Shown here piece by piece: positions 43,616 to 52,772 of a DNA stretch of 64,000 nt. How positions within the stretch are numbered: the stretch's first letter is position 1; the number at the start of each line of letters is the position of its first letter. The position numbers and the translations under genes were made by a program. The DNA is from Paraflavitalea soli (GTDB lineage Bacteria; Bacteroidota; Bacteroidia; Chitinophagales; Chitinophagaceae), in NCBI RefSeq assembly GCF_003555545.1, contig NZ_CP032157.1, forward strand, positions 1,616,546 through 1,680,545, in the 5' to 3' direction. A model generated the notes under the pieces. That model was not told where the DNA came from, made no database searches, and saw nothing but the letters and a program-made list of their open reading frames with translations.

Positions 43616-44526
43616 GTACCATAAATGATAATCTATCTATGAAAACGGAATATGTAGTAGGAGCTGATATTGGGGGCACGCATATCTCAGCGGGATTGGT
43701 GAACCTCGTTACCAAAACAATGGCGCCTGGATCGGTGGTGCGCAGAACAGTAGATCCCCATGCACCTGCCCGGGATATTATAGCCGCCTGGCATGCAGCC
43801 ATACGGGAACCGGCCCGTTTTTTTGAGGGCGGTCTGTACCGTGTGGGCATTGCCATGCCCGGCCCTTTTGATTATGCCAAGGGTATTTCCCTGATCCGGG
43901 GATTTAATAAATACGAGTCGCTCTATCAGCTGCCTGTAAAAGAAATGCTGGCGCAGCAACTGGGTATACCTGCTGCCGATATCCAACTAAAAAATGATGC
44001 GGCGGCTTTTCTGCAGGGAGAAGTGTTTTGTGGCGCTGCGATGGGTTATGATAAAGCAGTGGGCATTACACTGGGTACTGGTCTGGGTTCAGCCAGGACT
44101 ATCGGGGACGATACGGAAGAAGGGACGCTGAATGTATTACCCCTGCACAATGGTATTGCTGAAGATTATATTTCTACCCGTTGGTTTCTAAAAAGATATG
44201 CCGAACTTACAGGATATGAGTTGCAGGATGTGCGGGCTTTGACAGAGAAACTGGCGTACGATGCCCATGCCGGCCAGGTATTCCGGGAATTTACCGCCAA
44301 CCTTGCCACGGTACTCCGGCAGTTTATAACGGAAGAGCAACCGGCCATAGTAGTTATAGGAGGAGGTATCGCCAATGCCTTTGAGGTATTTTATTCCGGG
44401 CTCAGTGCACTGCTCACGGGCAAGACCGGTCATACGGTGATCAGGCAGTCAGCGCTGGGTGAATCAGCCGCCATGATCGGGGCCGCCAGTATTTTTGGTA
44501 AGAAGCCCGCTTCGTCAACTGTATAG
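43612..44526 (+). CDS. ROK-family sugar kinase
   Basis: Predicted cytosolic hexose kinase that traps the imported monosaccharide. The ATP-phosphate loop is GADIGGTHISAGL, GIAMPGPFDY marks the substrate region, KNDAAAF holds the probable catalytic Asp, and VGITLGTGLGSA binds nucleotide. The zinc-binding CxCGxxGC loop of classical ROK proteins is missing. There is no helix-turn-helix, so it is a kinase rather than a repressor. ATG 43612 overlaps the GH97 stop; ATG 43639 (MKTEYVV) is an alternative. A TTG at 43603 is unlikely. Confidence 0.85.
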   Translation: MSTINDNLSMKTEYVVGADIGGTHISAGLVNLVTKTMAPGSVVRRTVDPHAPARDIIAAWHAAIREPARFFEGGLYRVGIAMPGPFDYAKGISLIRGFNKYESLYQLPVKEMLAQQLGIPAADIQLKNDAAAFLQGEVFCGAAMGYDKAVGITLGTGLGSARTIGDDTEEGTLNVLPLHNGIAEDYISTRWFLKRYAELTGYELQDVRALTEKLAYDAHAGQVFREFTANLATVLRQFITEEQPAIVVIGGGIANAFEVFYSGLSALLTGKTGHTVIRQSALGESAAMIGAASIFGKKPASSTV

Positions 44527-44561
44527 ATCATAACCCAATCGTTCATCATAACAATCAATAT

Positions 44562-45965
44562 ATGCAGGTTTCCGTCAACACAGCATCTACCGGGCCGTCA
44601 ACTACTGGCCAATCTTTTTCCGGCAATCTGGTAGGGATCTCCCTGATCGCCGCGCTGGCCGGTTTCATTTTTGGATTTGATACCGTGGTGATCTCAGGCG
44701 CCAATCTTCCCATTAAAGAGCTTTGGCATACCACTCCCTGGTTCCACGGTTTTTTTATTATGTCCATGGCCCTGTGGGGAACCGTGGTAGGCGCTTTATT
44801 GGGTGGCATTCCCACGCAGCGTTATGGCAGAAAAAAAGTATTGCTGTGGATCGGTATCTTCTTTAGCGTTTCGGCCCTGGGCTCTGCGTTGGCACAGGAC
44901 CCCTATACTTTTTCTTTTTTCCGTTTTGTCGGTGGGTTGGGCATTGGCATTTCTTCAGTGGCTGCGCCCACCTATATCTCTGAAATTTCTACGCCTGCCA
45001 CCCGGGGACGGTTGGGCGCCATGTACCAGTTCAATATTGTGTTTGGCATATTGATCGCTTTTCTTTCCAATTACTTTTTCAAAGGCATGGGTGGCGCCAA
45101 TGACTGGCGCTGGATGCTGGGTGTGATGGCCCTGCCTTCCCTGATATATACTTTTATGGTGGTGGGCATCCCGGAAAGTCCCCGGTGGTTGTTGGCCAAA
45201 AAGCAGGACGAAGCAACGGCCAGACAAGTATTGAAGCGGCTGGGCGTTGCCAATGTGGAGGCAGAGATCGCTTCTATTGTAGCAGGCATGCAACATGAAA
45301 AGGCTGCGGGCAACCCTTCAGGGTTCTTCAGTACCCGGTACAAGACCATATTGTGGCTGGCATTTATGGTGGCATTTTTCAACCAGTGGTCGGGTATCAA
45401 CTTCATTTTATACTATGCCCCGGAAATATTGGAAAGGGCTGGACTGGCAGCCAAAGAATCGTTGCTGAACTCCATTGCTATCGGCGGCACCAACCTGCTG
45501 TTTACCTTTGTAGGTCTATACCTGATCGACCGGGTAGGCAGAAAGACCTTGTTGATCATCGGTTCGGTGGGGTATATTATCAGTCTTGCCATGGTGGCCT
45601 GGTCTTTTTATGCCGGCGCAGGCCCTGGCTTGTTAATGACCTTTCTCTTACTCTTTATTGCTTCCCACGCAGTAGGGCAGGGTGCTGTCATTTGGGTATT
45701 CATCTCCGAGATATTTCCCAATAAAGTGCGGGCCATGGGCCAGTCATTCGGCGCCAGCACCCATTGGGTCTTTGCAGCGATCATCACTTTGATCACTCCT
45801 GTTTTCCTCGATGCAGACAATGGAATATTCAAAGACAATCCCTGGCCCATCTTCGCCTTCTTTGCTTTCATGATGGCCCTGCAACTCATCTGGGTGCTTA
45901 CCAGGGTGCCGGAAACAAAGGGTGTGTCATTGGAAGACCTTGAGAAAAAATTAGTCAAGGAATAA
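44562..45965 (+). CDS. MFS sugar porter (12 TM)
   Basis: The inner-membrane protein should carry the released sugar, probably as H+ symport. Sugar-porter motifs are present: GFIFGFDTVVISGA in helix 1, GRKKVLL after helix 2, STPATRGRLGAMYQ after helix 4, DRVGRKTLL after helix 8 and VPETKG at the C-terminus. QWSGINFILYYAPEI in helix 7 is the sugar-binding QQ/xGxN-like segment. It is 467 aa, normal for the family. It lies between the kinase gene (35 bp) and the beta-helix enzyme (6 bp) in the PUL operon. Confidence 0.94.
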   Translation: MQVSVNTASTGPSTTGQSFSGNLVGISLIAALAGFIFGFDTVVISGANLPIKELWHTTPWFHGFFIMSMALWGTVVGALLGGIPTQRYGRKKVLLWIGIFFSVSALGSALAQDPYTFSFFRFVGGLGIGISSVAAPTYISEISTPATRGRLGAMYQFNIVFGILIAFLSNYFFKGMGGANDWRWMLGVMALPSLIYTFMVVGIPESPRWLLAKKQDEATARQVLKRLGVANVEAEIASIVAGMQHEKAAGNPSGFFSTRYKTILWLAFMVAFFNQWSGINFILYYAPEILERAGLAAKESLLNSIAIGGTNLLFTFVGLYLIDRVGRKTLLIIGSVGYIISLAMVAWSFYAGAGPGLLMTFLLLFIASHAVGQGAVIWVFISEIFPNKVRAMGQSFGASTHWVFAAIITLITPVFLDADNGIFKDNPWPIFAFFAFMMALQLIWVLTRVPETKGVSLEDLEKKLVKE

Positions 45966-45971
45966 GCCGCC

Positions 45972-47501
45972 ATGAAGATGATCCGTACCCCGTTGTTCAA
46001 ATGTCTTTATTTACTTGTTTGTACCTGCCTGTTCGTAATAGTAGCCGGCCAGTCAATAATGGCGCAATCATCAATAAAGCAGGGCCGCTATAATTTCTCA
46101 GCTGTGCCCGCAACAGATAAGGAGCACAGCAGTTTAAAAGCCTATCCTGCGCCGGCAGGAGTGGAACAAAACACTGACTTCACCGTGCGTGTGCGTCTAC
46201 CCGGGCAGTCCTGGCAGGACTTGCCGGCATACCTGGTGAAGGTAGATCAGGTACAGGGCACCAGTCATACAGTGGAACATGCTTGTATGAGCTATTTCGA
46301 CTTTTCGGGGGAGGCAGAAGTGTCTGTGACGTTTAATAAAGGAAGGATTGAAGCCGCGCGTATCCGTCCGCTTTCCTATGGTATCCCGCACACCATTAAG
46401 GGCAATACCATCAGGTTTACACTGGCGAAGCCTGCTAATCTTTCTGTAGAAGTGAATGGCGATATCTTTCATAACCTGCACCTTTTCGCCAATCCCATCG
46501 ATAGTTTTGTGGCCAACGCAACAGATACCAACCTCCTGTATTATGGAGCTGGTATTCATGAGCTGCCTGGAGGAAAACTACAGGTGCCTTCCGGTAAGAC
46601 GGTTTACATAGCGGGAGGGGCGGTGATGAAAGGACAGGTGCTCATTGAGGGGGTGCGGAACGTGCGTGTGCTGGGCAGGGGGATGGTAGATCAGTCTGTA
46701 AAAATGGGTATACGGATAGCCAATGCCAGAAACGTGTTGGTAGAAGGACTCTTCGCCACCCAATGCGCCACAGGCGGTTCTGATTCCGTAACCATCCGCA
46801 ATGTAAAGACCATGAGCTATTATGGCTGGGGCGATGGCATGAATGTGTTTTCGAGCAACAATGTATTGTTTGATGGGGTCTTCAACCGCAACTCTGACGA
46901 TTGTACTACCGTGTATGGTACCCGCCTGGGTTTTACCGGTGGCTGTAAAAATATTACCATGCAGCATTCCACCCTTTGGGCTGATGTAGGCCATCCCATC
47001 CTGATAGGCACCCACGGCAATACCCCCAACCCTGAAGTGCTGGAGAACCTTAATTACATCGACATCGATATCCTCGATCAGAAAGAGGCGCAGTTAAACT
47101 ACCAGGGCTGTATGAGCCTGAACCCCGGCGACAATAACCTCATCAGGAATGTGCGTTTTGAGAACATCCGGGTAGAAGATTTCCGGCAGGGACAACTGGT
47201 GAACATCCGTGTATTTTACAATGCCAAGTATTGCACAGCGCCCGGGAGGGGCGTGGAGAATGTGCTGTTTAAGGACATCACTTATACCGGGAAGCAAGCT
47301 GAAGTTTCCATCATTGCCGGTTATGATGAAAACCGCAAAGTAAAGAATATCATCTTTGAGAACCTCCGGATCAATGGCCGGCTCATTACCGATGATATGC
47401 CCGGTAAACCGAAATGGTACAATACCGGCGACATGGCCCGTATATTTATCGGGGAACATGTGGAAGGGGTTGTGTTCCGGAGATCGGGTACGGATAAGTA
47501 G
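45972..47501 (+). CDS. Right-handed beta-helix glycoside hydrolase, GH28/GH49-like
   Basis: A signal peptide (about 1-31) precedes an N-terminal beta-sandwich (about 40-165) and a parallel beta-helix built of short NVRVLGRG- and NVLVEG-type rungs. Acidic residues in the usual catalytic faces are present: GWGDGMNVFSSNN near 290, NSDDCTTVYG near 310 and GHPILIGTHGN near 340, similar to GH28 polygalacturonases and GH49 isopullulanase/dextranase types. The N-terminal sandwich plus helix layout favours the latter group, but the family cannot be fixed by eye. It is the last gene of the PUL operon, meeting a convergent gene at 47545. Confidence 0.75.
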   Translation: MKMIRTPLFKCLYLLVCTCLFVIVAGQSIMAQSSIKQGRYNFSAVPATDKEHSSLKAYPAPAGVEQNTDFTVRVRLPGQSWQDLPAYLVKVDQVQGTSHTVEHACMSYFDFSGEAEVSVTFNKGRIEAARIRPLSYGIPHTIKGNTIRFTLAKPANLSVEVNGDIFHNLHLFANPIDSFVANATDTNLLYYGAGIHELPGGKLQVPSGKTVYIAGGAVMKGQVLIEGVRNVRVLGRGMVDQSVKMGIRIANARNVLVEGLFATQCATGGSDSVTIRNVKTMSYYGWGDGMNVFSSNNVLFDGVFNRNSDDCTTVYGTRLGFTGGCKNITMQHSTLWADVGHPILIGTHGNTPNPEVLENLNYIDIDILDQKEAQLNYQGCMSLNPGDNNLIRNVRFENIRVEDFRQGQLVNIRVFYNAKYCTAPGRGVENVLFKDITYTGKQAEVSIIAGYDENRKVKNIIFENLRINGRLITDDMPGKPKWYNTGDMARIFIGEHVEGVVFRRSGTDK

Positions 47502-47544
47502 GGGCATATCATAAATTCGTGAGGGAAAACAGATTCAGTAAAAG

Positions 47545-48579
47545 TCAGTTTGCCGTGTTTGTGTTCAGACTCATTTTTGAAGGGGTATCCTCCAATCCTT
47601 TGGCCAGTAAATCCAGGCGGCGCATGCGTAAGTTCATGTGATGGAGTACTGCTTTTTCATAGTCGCTCGATTTGTCTCCCATCTTGCTAAAGAGTACCAA
47701 CATCTCAATGAAAAGAAAGAATAATATCCAAAGCAACCAGAAACAGAGAGCAACGTAAGAGCCTGAAATAAGTTGTACCATTACCTTAAGTTCATCGAGG
47801 AAGCCGGTTTTCTCCTTTAGTTCTCGCTCCAGTTCTGGTCTTATATGAAGCAGGTCATTTTCTTTTCTGGCCTTTTGTTGACGCATGGCGCCTATTGCAG
47901 AGTCGATCGGTTGTATTAATGCTAATTTAGGATTAGGCATGCTTCCCCTTATTACGGTATTGGTATTGTGTGTGTCGAAAATCGTCGAATCCCTGCCTGT
48001 AGATCCTTTTACTTTGTTTTGCACAATCGTCTTCTGAACCTGAGTTGTAATAATAGGAATGGTAGGGTGAATGCCTATATCATCTATGTATCGCTTTTTT
48101 TCCTCCTCCTTGTTGTTGATCGTGGTATCCAAGGCCATGATCTGGCTTCTCAGTTCGGCCGTTTTAGAGGGCAGGATCAAATCTACCCGTTTAGAATTAT
48201 AAGACACTTTCTCCAGTTCAATATCCTTTTCCAGCAGGATCTGATCGATAATGACAGCTCCTAAAATTGACATCATAAAAGCCAGGCAAAACCTGAAAAT
48301 AAGGAGCCATTTTCCCGGATGGATGGAAAGGATGATCTGTTTCTCTACCTGTACAATGATGATAATGGCAATGATCCCTGCTGCCACAGAACCGCCTATT
48401 GAGGAGCCCAGGTATCGTTGGGCAAAGGTGAATCCGATGAAAAACCATAATATACAAACGATCAGCATGGCAGCTGTGTATTTTTTCACTGCCTTGAAGG
48501 CTGCTTCGCTACAGCCTTGAAGAATTTGGTAGTTGTAGCCGGTCAGAAAGCAGCCGAAACGCACCCATAAATTTCTCAT
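47545..48579 (-). CDS. DUF4407 membrane protein
   Basis: The N-terminus (FGCFLTGYNYQILQGCSEAA) and paired membrane helices (about residues 35-75 and 88-112) fit the DUF4407 family. A long coiled-coil-rich periplasmic or cytosolic loop (about 115-270) follows, then a last helix (about 280-300: YVALCFWLLWILFFLFIEML) and a charged tail. DUF4407 has no known biochemical role. It is the last gene of a minus-strand cluster of five small genes starting at 50077, with a spacing of 9 bp to its upstream neighbour. Confidence 0.8.
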   Translation of the reverse strand: MRNLWVRFGCFLTGYNYQILQGCSEAAFKAVKKYTAAMLIVCILWFFIGFTFAQRYLGSSIGGSVAAGIIAIIIIVQVEKQIILSIHPGKWLLIFRFCLAFMMSILGAVIIDQILLEKDIELEKVSYNSKRVDLILPSKTAELRSQIMALDTTINNKEEEKKRYIDDIGIHPTIPIITTQVQKTIVQNKVKGSTGRDSTIFDTHNTNTVIRGSMPNPKLALIQPIDSAIGAMRQQKARKENDLLHIRPELERELKEKTGFLDELKVMVQLISGSYVALCFWLLWILFFLFIEMLVLFSKMGDKSSDYEKAVLHHMNLRMRRLDLLAKGLEDTPSKMSLNTNTAN

Positions 48580-48588
48580 ATAATAGGA

Positions 48589-49152
48589 TTAAAAGTTTCT
48601 ATTTAAGATGGAGTGCCCCGAAATAGCTGCGAGGCCATTTCTAAAGCCCCGGGTATAGCTAATAATGATCCCATGGCCAACACCCTGGTTTTCTTTTGCC
48701 TGGTCTTCAATTTCGATTACCTGCCTGATATGACTCTCCGCGGTTTCTTTTTTGACGGTAAGTTCTTCCACGGTATCGATCATGCCAGTTCTGCTCCTGC
48801 TGACGATGTGGAAATTGATCTGCCTGATAAAGTCCTCGTAAAACGTCTTCACTTTCCGGATAGATCGTTCCAGGTCATTTTTTAGAGCAATCACGTTCTG
48901 GTCGAGGTGGGTGGTGTCGGGATTGATCAATGCGTCATTATACCCTTTGGATTCATAGTTTTTGTCCAGGAACTCATAGAGCTGGTGTATGCCACCATTC
49001 TGTTGATTGGCTGGTTTCGCTTCAGGCGGCGCTTTTTCGGGTTGTTCTTTTTCTATAAAGAGCTCTTCAGGTATGTCGGGCACGGCTTCAAGGGGTGAAG
49101 TGCCGTTATGGCCATTTCGTTGTTGCCGATTGAAAATGCTAAATAGTCCCAT
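48589..49152 (-). CDS. Hypothetical coiled-coil protein (187 aa)
   Basis: The first 60 residues are polar and Pro/Glu-rich with a possible N-terminal membrane-touching segment (MGLFSIFNR). The rest is helical with two long coiled-coil stretches (about 75-165). No family recognised. It sits between the DUF4407 and HNH genes with gaps of 9 and 12 bp, so it probably works with the DUF4407 protein, which is also coiled-coil-rich. Confidence 0.65.
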   Translation of the reverse strand: MGLFSIFNRQQRNGHNGTSPLEAVPDIPEELFIEKEQPEKAPPEAKPANQQNGGIHQLYEFLDKNYESKGYNDALINPDTTHLDQNVIALKNDLERSIRKVKTFYEDFIRQINFHIVSRSRTGMIDTVEELTVKKETAESHIRQVIEIEDQAKENQGVGHGIIISYTRGFRNGLAAISGHSILNRNF

Positions 49153-49164
49153 AGTATAGTTGTA

Positions 49165-49563
49165 TTAAACGTTGACGGTTGGTACTTTGTATTTGTTATG
49201 ACCCCGGCTGTGACAGGATTCGCAAAGCGTCATGAGCAGCTTGTCGGGATAGTCCCAGGGAAGGCGAAACCTTTGTTCGTTTACAATGAAATGATACTGG
49301 CGATGATGGACCTGCAATTCTTTGTCACTTTTGCAATGCACGCAACGATGCTGATCCCGGATCAGTATTTCTTTTCTTTTTGCCTTCCAGTTGGGATGGA
49401 ATAATAATGCGCCATACGACCCGTGAGTGACTGTTGGCAGAGACTGGTCTTTTCCAGTAATAAGGTTGCCGTTATTTTGCTCGTTATCTCTTTGTATATA
49501 ACGGCGATATGGGTCGTCGTCCTTAAACGCGAGGTACCGGTACGGAGAACTTGTTTGTGACAT
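49165..49563 (-). CDS. HNH endonuclease-fold protein (132 aa)
   Basis: The C-terminal half is an HNH nuclease: RDQHRCVHCKSDKELQVHH supplies a CxxC zinc pair and the double-His catalytic motif, and LCESCHSRGHNK supplies the second CxxC and final His. The N-terminal 60 residues are polar and unrecognised. ATG 49563 is chosen because the longer frame starts with TTG at 49593. HNH domains of this type act in restriction, homing and phage packaging. Here it is embedded in a cluster of unknown proteins. Confidence 0.8.
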   Translation of the reverse strand: MSQTSSPYRYLAFKDDDPYRRYIQRDNEQNNGNLITGKDQSLPTVTHGSYGALLFHPNWKAKRKEILIRDQHRCVHCKSDKELQVHHRQYHFIVNEQRFRLPWDYPDKLLMTLCESCHSRGHNKYKVPTVNV

Positions 49564-49611
49564 ATGGATGATTGTATAAGGTGAGGTATTCAAATGCGCT
49601 GGACTGATCTT

Positions 49612-49836
49612 CTAATCTTCCCACTTACAAAGCGTTTTGCCTCTGTTGCGGGCTTCTTTGAGTGACAGACTGATGATAGCATGCCTGCAGTTGCTCAGGC
49701 CCCGGCAGGTGGCTTTGTAGTGATACCTGATGGCATTTTTGCTGTCGCACACATAGACCTTCGTTTCAGGGATAGAACATCCTGTTGTAAGGCAACCAAT
49801 ACAGAGTAATATTTTCAGGGATAAGGTGGTTCTCAA
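49612..49836 (-). CDS. Small Cys-rich lipoprotein (74 aa)
   Basis: A type II signal peptide with lipobox TTGC (about residue 20) precedes a compact domain with ordered Cys and His: VYVCDSKNAIRYHY, CRGLSNCRH and GKTLCKW. This pattern recurs in unnamed small Bacteroidota proteins, so it is probably a conserved family. The only in-frame start is TTG at 49836, supported by the signal peptide beginning there. Possible metal binding is inference. Confidence 0.65.
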   Translation of the reverse strand: MRTTLSLKILLCIGCLTTGCSIPETKVYVCDSKNAIRYHYKATCRGLSNCRHAIISLSLKEARNRGKTLCKWED

Positions 49837-49867
49837 AGGTCAGTGATTAAGGAGGCTATTGGTTGTC

Positions 49868-50077
49868 TTAGTACATATGGCAGGGCCTGCAGCAATGAAC
49901 ACATCCATTTGCGCGGCGATGCGTTTGTTTTGCCACCTGCACGGCTTCTTTGCATGTTTCGTAATCCCCCAGGTAAGTCTTGTTTTTAACCTTTGGAAAG
50001 TATGGACAGCTTTCTATGTGCACTTCGTGGTCGCCGTTGTACTGGGGAGTGTCGTTGACGTAATATTTTAGTTTCAT
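49868..50077 (-). CDS. Small Cys/His-rich cytosolic protein (69 aa)
   Basis: The protein is compact with YVNDTPQYNGDHEVHIESC near the start and GCVHCCRPCH at the end, giving five Cys and three His that could bind zinc. I know this pattern only from unnamed small Bacteroidota proteins. It is the first gene of the minus-strand cluster down to 47545, 31 bp before the lipoprotein gene. Confidence 0.65.
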   Translation of the reverse strand: MKLKYYVNDTPQYNGDHEVHIESCPYFPKVKNKTYLGDYETCKEAVQVAKQTHRRANGCVHCCRPCHMY

Positions 50078-50174
50078 GGTAGGCTAGATTTTAGTGACAT
50101 ACCAAAAATAGAAACTGAAAAACGTCTTTTTTTATGGGAAACCGTAAGCAGGGTCTTTGAGGAAAAAAGATTTC

Positions 50175-50840
50175 CTATATTATTCCCTTATCCTTGCAGA
50201 AGGCAACGAGTTGTTCGTTCTTAGTGAAATTGAGGGCATCTTTCATTTGATTGAGTTTCTTTTCAAGGCTGCTCAATCCGGATGGTTTTATCTGGTTTTG
50301 TAGAAGATAAGCAGGAATGTCCTTTTGCAGCATACCACTGGCCAGCAGGGATATGATGGTGATCTCATAGTCTGAAAACTCATAGGCATTCTTGCTGTTG
50401 ATCAGCTGCATGATATGGCGGGGAAAATAGCGCCGGTGCTGGGCTAGTTCACCGATCGCCTGTTTAAGTTCTTTTGCATCATTTCTGGCTTTACGCACGT
50501 AACCGTCAATCTCATATTGGGTATACAACTGTTCTATGGTGGCAGGTTTGTTCTCTGCAGAGAATACCAGGATCTTCAGGTCTGGCTGAACCTGCCTTAC
50601 GGCGGTAATAAGATCAAATCCTCCGGTTAAGGTCTGTATACGTTCGTCTGCTTCAAAATACAGATCGGTAATAAGCAGGTCGAAGGAGCGGTCTGACCTG
50701 GTTGCTCTGGTGATCCGATCAAGGGCGTCATCACAATAATATACATGCTCAATATGGGTGATGCTGAGTTCTTCCAGTGTTTTCTGCACGGAGATATTGG
50801 CGCTTTCGTGGTCTTCTGCTATTAATACCTTTGTGATCAT
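50175..50840 (-). CDS. Response regulator (receiver plus LuxR-type-like C-terminus)
   Basis: The receiver domain (about residues 3-125) has the acidic pair in IAEDHE, phospho-acceptor Asp in LLITDLYF near 57 and Lys in YVRKAR near 109. The C-terminal helical domain (about 150-221: FSDYEITIISLLASGMLQKD) resembles a LuxR-type HTH but is poorly conserved. Its ATG overlaps the kinase stop (ATGA at 50837-50840), so it is the cognate partner of that kinase. Confidence 0.85.
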   Translation of the reverse strand: MITKVLIAEDHESANISVQKTLEELSITHIEHVYYCDDALDRITRATRSDRSFDLLITDLYFEADERIQTLTGGFDLITAVRQVQPDLKILVFSAENKPATIEQLYTQYEIDGYVRKARNDAKELKQAIGELAQHRRYFPRHIMQLINSKNAYEFSDYEITIISLLASGMLQKDIPAYLLQNQIKPSGLSSLEKKLNQMKDALNFTKNEQLVAFCKDKGII

Positions 50841-52495
50841 AATATTGGGACTGTTGGAATGGAAATAAGGATCTTCAATCCTTTGGTTATTTCCTCAAAT
50901 GTAAAGTCGCCGCCAATTCCTTTTATACGGGTTTCCGTACTGGTGAGTCCGTTTCCATATTTAAAGCCGGATGGCAGTCCCACGCCATCGTCCTTATAAT
51001 GAATAAGGATGCAGTTTTCCCGGGCCTCAAATTTCACCACCACATTTTCGGCCCTGCTGTGTTTCTTCATATTGACCATCAGTTCCTGTAGCACCTGTTC
51101 TACTTCCTGCTGCGCCCTGGGTGTGATACGGTCCCAAAGAGACTGACTGTTGCCGGTTACATACACGTTGGTGCTTGAGTTGCCGAATGCTTTCAGCATG
51201 CCGGAGATGGTGTTCTGGAAATCCTGGTGGGGCACTTTCTGTGGTTCATATGAAATATTCCTTGACCGTTCGTACAGGTCTTCGATATTGTCGAGCAAAG
51301 GGCCTTTATCAATCGTTTCCTTATGTTGGATATCAGCCATCATGCGGTATAGACCATTTGCTACCACATCATGCACTTTCTGCGAGGTTTTAATCTCTTG
51401 AGCCTGGAGGGCAAGACGTGATGCCGCTTCCAGTTGTTGTTTCCGTTTGCGGTACCAGATAAGAGCAATGATGGCGACAACTATAAAAAAAGAAATGGCA
51501 GACCAAAATGCCACTTGCTGTCGGGCTTTGTCCTTTTGCAGTTGAAGGTTATCGGCCTTACTCTTTTCTGTCTCATATCGAATCAGGGCGAACTGGTTTT
51601 TGGCAGCATTGTGGGCTGTTTGAAGGCTATCGATCAAATATTGATAGCGGATAAAGTATGGTTTTACCTGTGGGGATGGACTTAGGTTTAGCAGTTTGAC
51701 GAGTGCTTCCAATGTATCGTCGCTGCTGTTAAGTTCTTGTGCGATGGTATCTCTCTTTAGAGCGTAATACAAGGCTGAGTCCGGGCGGGTGTCGGTGTAA
51801 TAATCTGCCAAATGTGCGTAACTTGCGTTCAGTCCCCACTTATCCTTTAACTTTTCCCGGATAGATAATGCCTGTAAAAGGCTTGGTCCTGCGGGGTAAT
51901 GGTGATCTTGTAACCACCGGGTTCTGGCCTGGTTAGATAATACCCTGGCGTATTCTTTTGGATTGCTTTTGATGGAATCAATAATGATCAGGTATAGACT
52001 GTCGGCCTGCAAATAGTCTCCCTTTTTCTGGTAGGTGAGCGCCAGACTGTTTAACATCCTTATACGGTATTCGTTATCGACGGCGAATGCCAGTGCTTTT
52101 TGAGAATAATCAATGGCCTCATTGTATTTTTTCAAGTGCTGGTTGCTAACGGCTAATTCGTGATAAGCCGATTGCAGACAATATCGGTGTGCCTGCTGGC
52201 GTTCATCAAGATATGGGAGAGATGTTACGAAACTCTCCTGGGCTCCATAATAGTCTCCTTCTAAATTTTGGATCAAACCCATAGATATGTAAGCCGTTGC
52301 TACCTGGAGGCTGTCTGTAGAATCGTTGGCGATGGTATTATAATAATAGAAAGCAGAATCGTACTTATTAATGTTGTAGAAGGAATCAGCTTTGTCAAAT
52401 ACGGAAAACCGTAAATCAGGTATTGGCTGTTGCTTATTTTTACAGGCAAAAAGACTGGCAATCAGTATTGGCAGGAGGAAGTATATTACTCGCAC
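50837..52495 (-). CDS. TPR-containing sensor histidine kinase, lipoprotein-anchored N-terminus
   Basis: A GTG start at 52495 begins a lipoprotein-type signal (lipobox LFAC near residue 18). Six or so TPR repeats (about 25-280) form the periplasmic sensor, then comes one membrane helix (about 328-348, AFWSAISFFIVVAIIALIW shortened here). A dimerisation helix with His in SQKVHDVVANGLYRMM near 373 and an ATPase domain (ELMVNMKKHSRAENV, DDGVGLPSG, GNGLTSTETR) follow. The latter are of the NarL/HisKA_3-like class. The sensor ligand may be a peptide or a peptidoglycan-type molecule, which TPR domains often bind. Confidence 0.87.
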   Translation of the reverse strand: MRVIYFLLPILIASLFACKNKQQPIPDLRFSVFDKADSFYNINKYDSAFYYYNTIANDSTDSLQVATAYISMGLIQNLEGDYYGAQESFVTSLPYLDERQQAHRYCLQSAYHELAVSNQHLKKYNEAIDYSQKALAFAVDNEYRIRMLNSLALTYQKKGDYLQADSLYLIIIDSIKSNPKEYARVLSNQARTRWLQDHHYPAGPSLLQALSIREKLKDKWGLNASYAHLADYYTDTRPDSALYYALKRDTIAQELNSSDDTLEALVKLLNLSPSPQVKPYFIRYQYLIDSLQTAHNAAKNQFALIRYETEKSKADNLQLQKDKARQQVAFWSAISFFIVVAIIALIWYRKRKQQLEAASRLALQAQEIKTSQKVHDVVANGLYRMMADIQHKETIDKGPLLDNIEDLYERSRNISYEPQKVPHQDFQNTISGMLKAFGNSSTNVYVTGNSQSLWDRITPRAQQEVEQVLQELMVNMKKHSRAENVVVKFEARENCILIHYKDDGVGLPSGFKYGNGLTSTETRIKGIGGDFTFEEITKGLKILISIPTVPIL

Positions 52496-52564
52496 TAACG
52501 GCTATTTGACTTAAAAATAGAGAATTTAGGAATTATCAGTAAAGAATTATTGATCGGCATTAAG

Positions 52565-52597
52565 AAAAAAGTAAGGCAAGCGATGGCTTGCCTTACG
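52565..52597 (-). terminator. Rho-independent terminator of the small peptide gene
   Basis: A perfect 11-bp stem, GTAAGGCAAGC (52571-52581) with GCTTGCCTTAC (52586-52596), has a 4-nt loop. The A-run at 52565-52570 gives a T-tail on the minus strand. It lies 12 bp after the stop of the gene at 52608. Confidence 0.85.
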
Positions 52598-52607
52598 GGT
52601 TCAAACG

Positions 52608-52772
52608 TTATGGTTTTGGCGGTTTGGGCGGAATGGGGCTGTTTTCTCCGCCGGTGTCTCCACCGCCACCATCATCCAGGGTGGTAACCTGGCCGTTGTT
52701 GTGGTTATGATTATTATTGCTGTGGTTGGGGCATAGGAATGCCAGTAGCAATGCTAATATGATGTTGATCAT
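52608..52772 (-). CDS. Small secreted peptide/lipoprotein (54 aa), Asn/His- and Gly/Pro-rich
   Basis: The frame begins MINIILALLLAFLC, a minimal signal peptide with a lipobox-like AFLC. It is followed by an Asn/His run (HSNNNHNHNN), a GGGGDTGGE loop and a PPKPPKP tail. It has a clear terminator and a long upstream leader, which support a real transcription unit. It lies directly upstream of the TPR kinase gene on the same strand. It may be a surface or signalling peptide; no family recognised. Confidence 0.55.
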   Translation of the reverse strand: MINIILALLLAFLCPNHSNNNHNHNNGQVTTLDDGGGGDTGGENSPIPPKPPKP

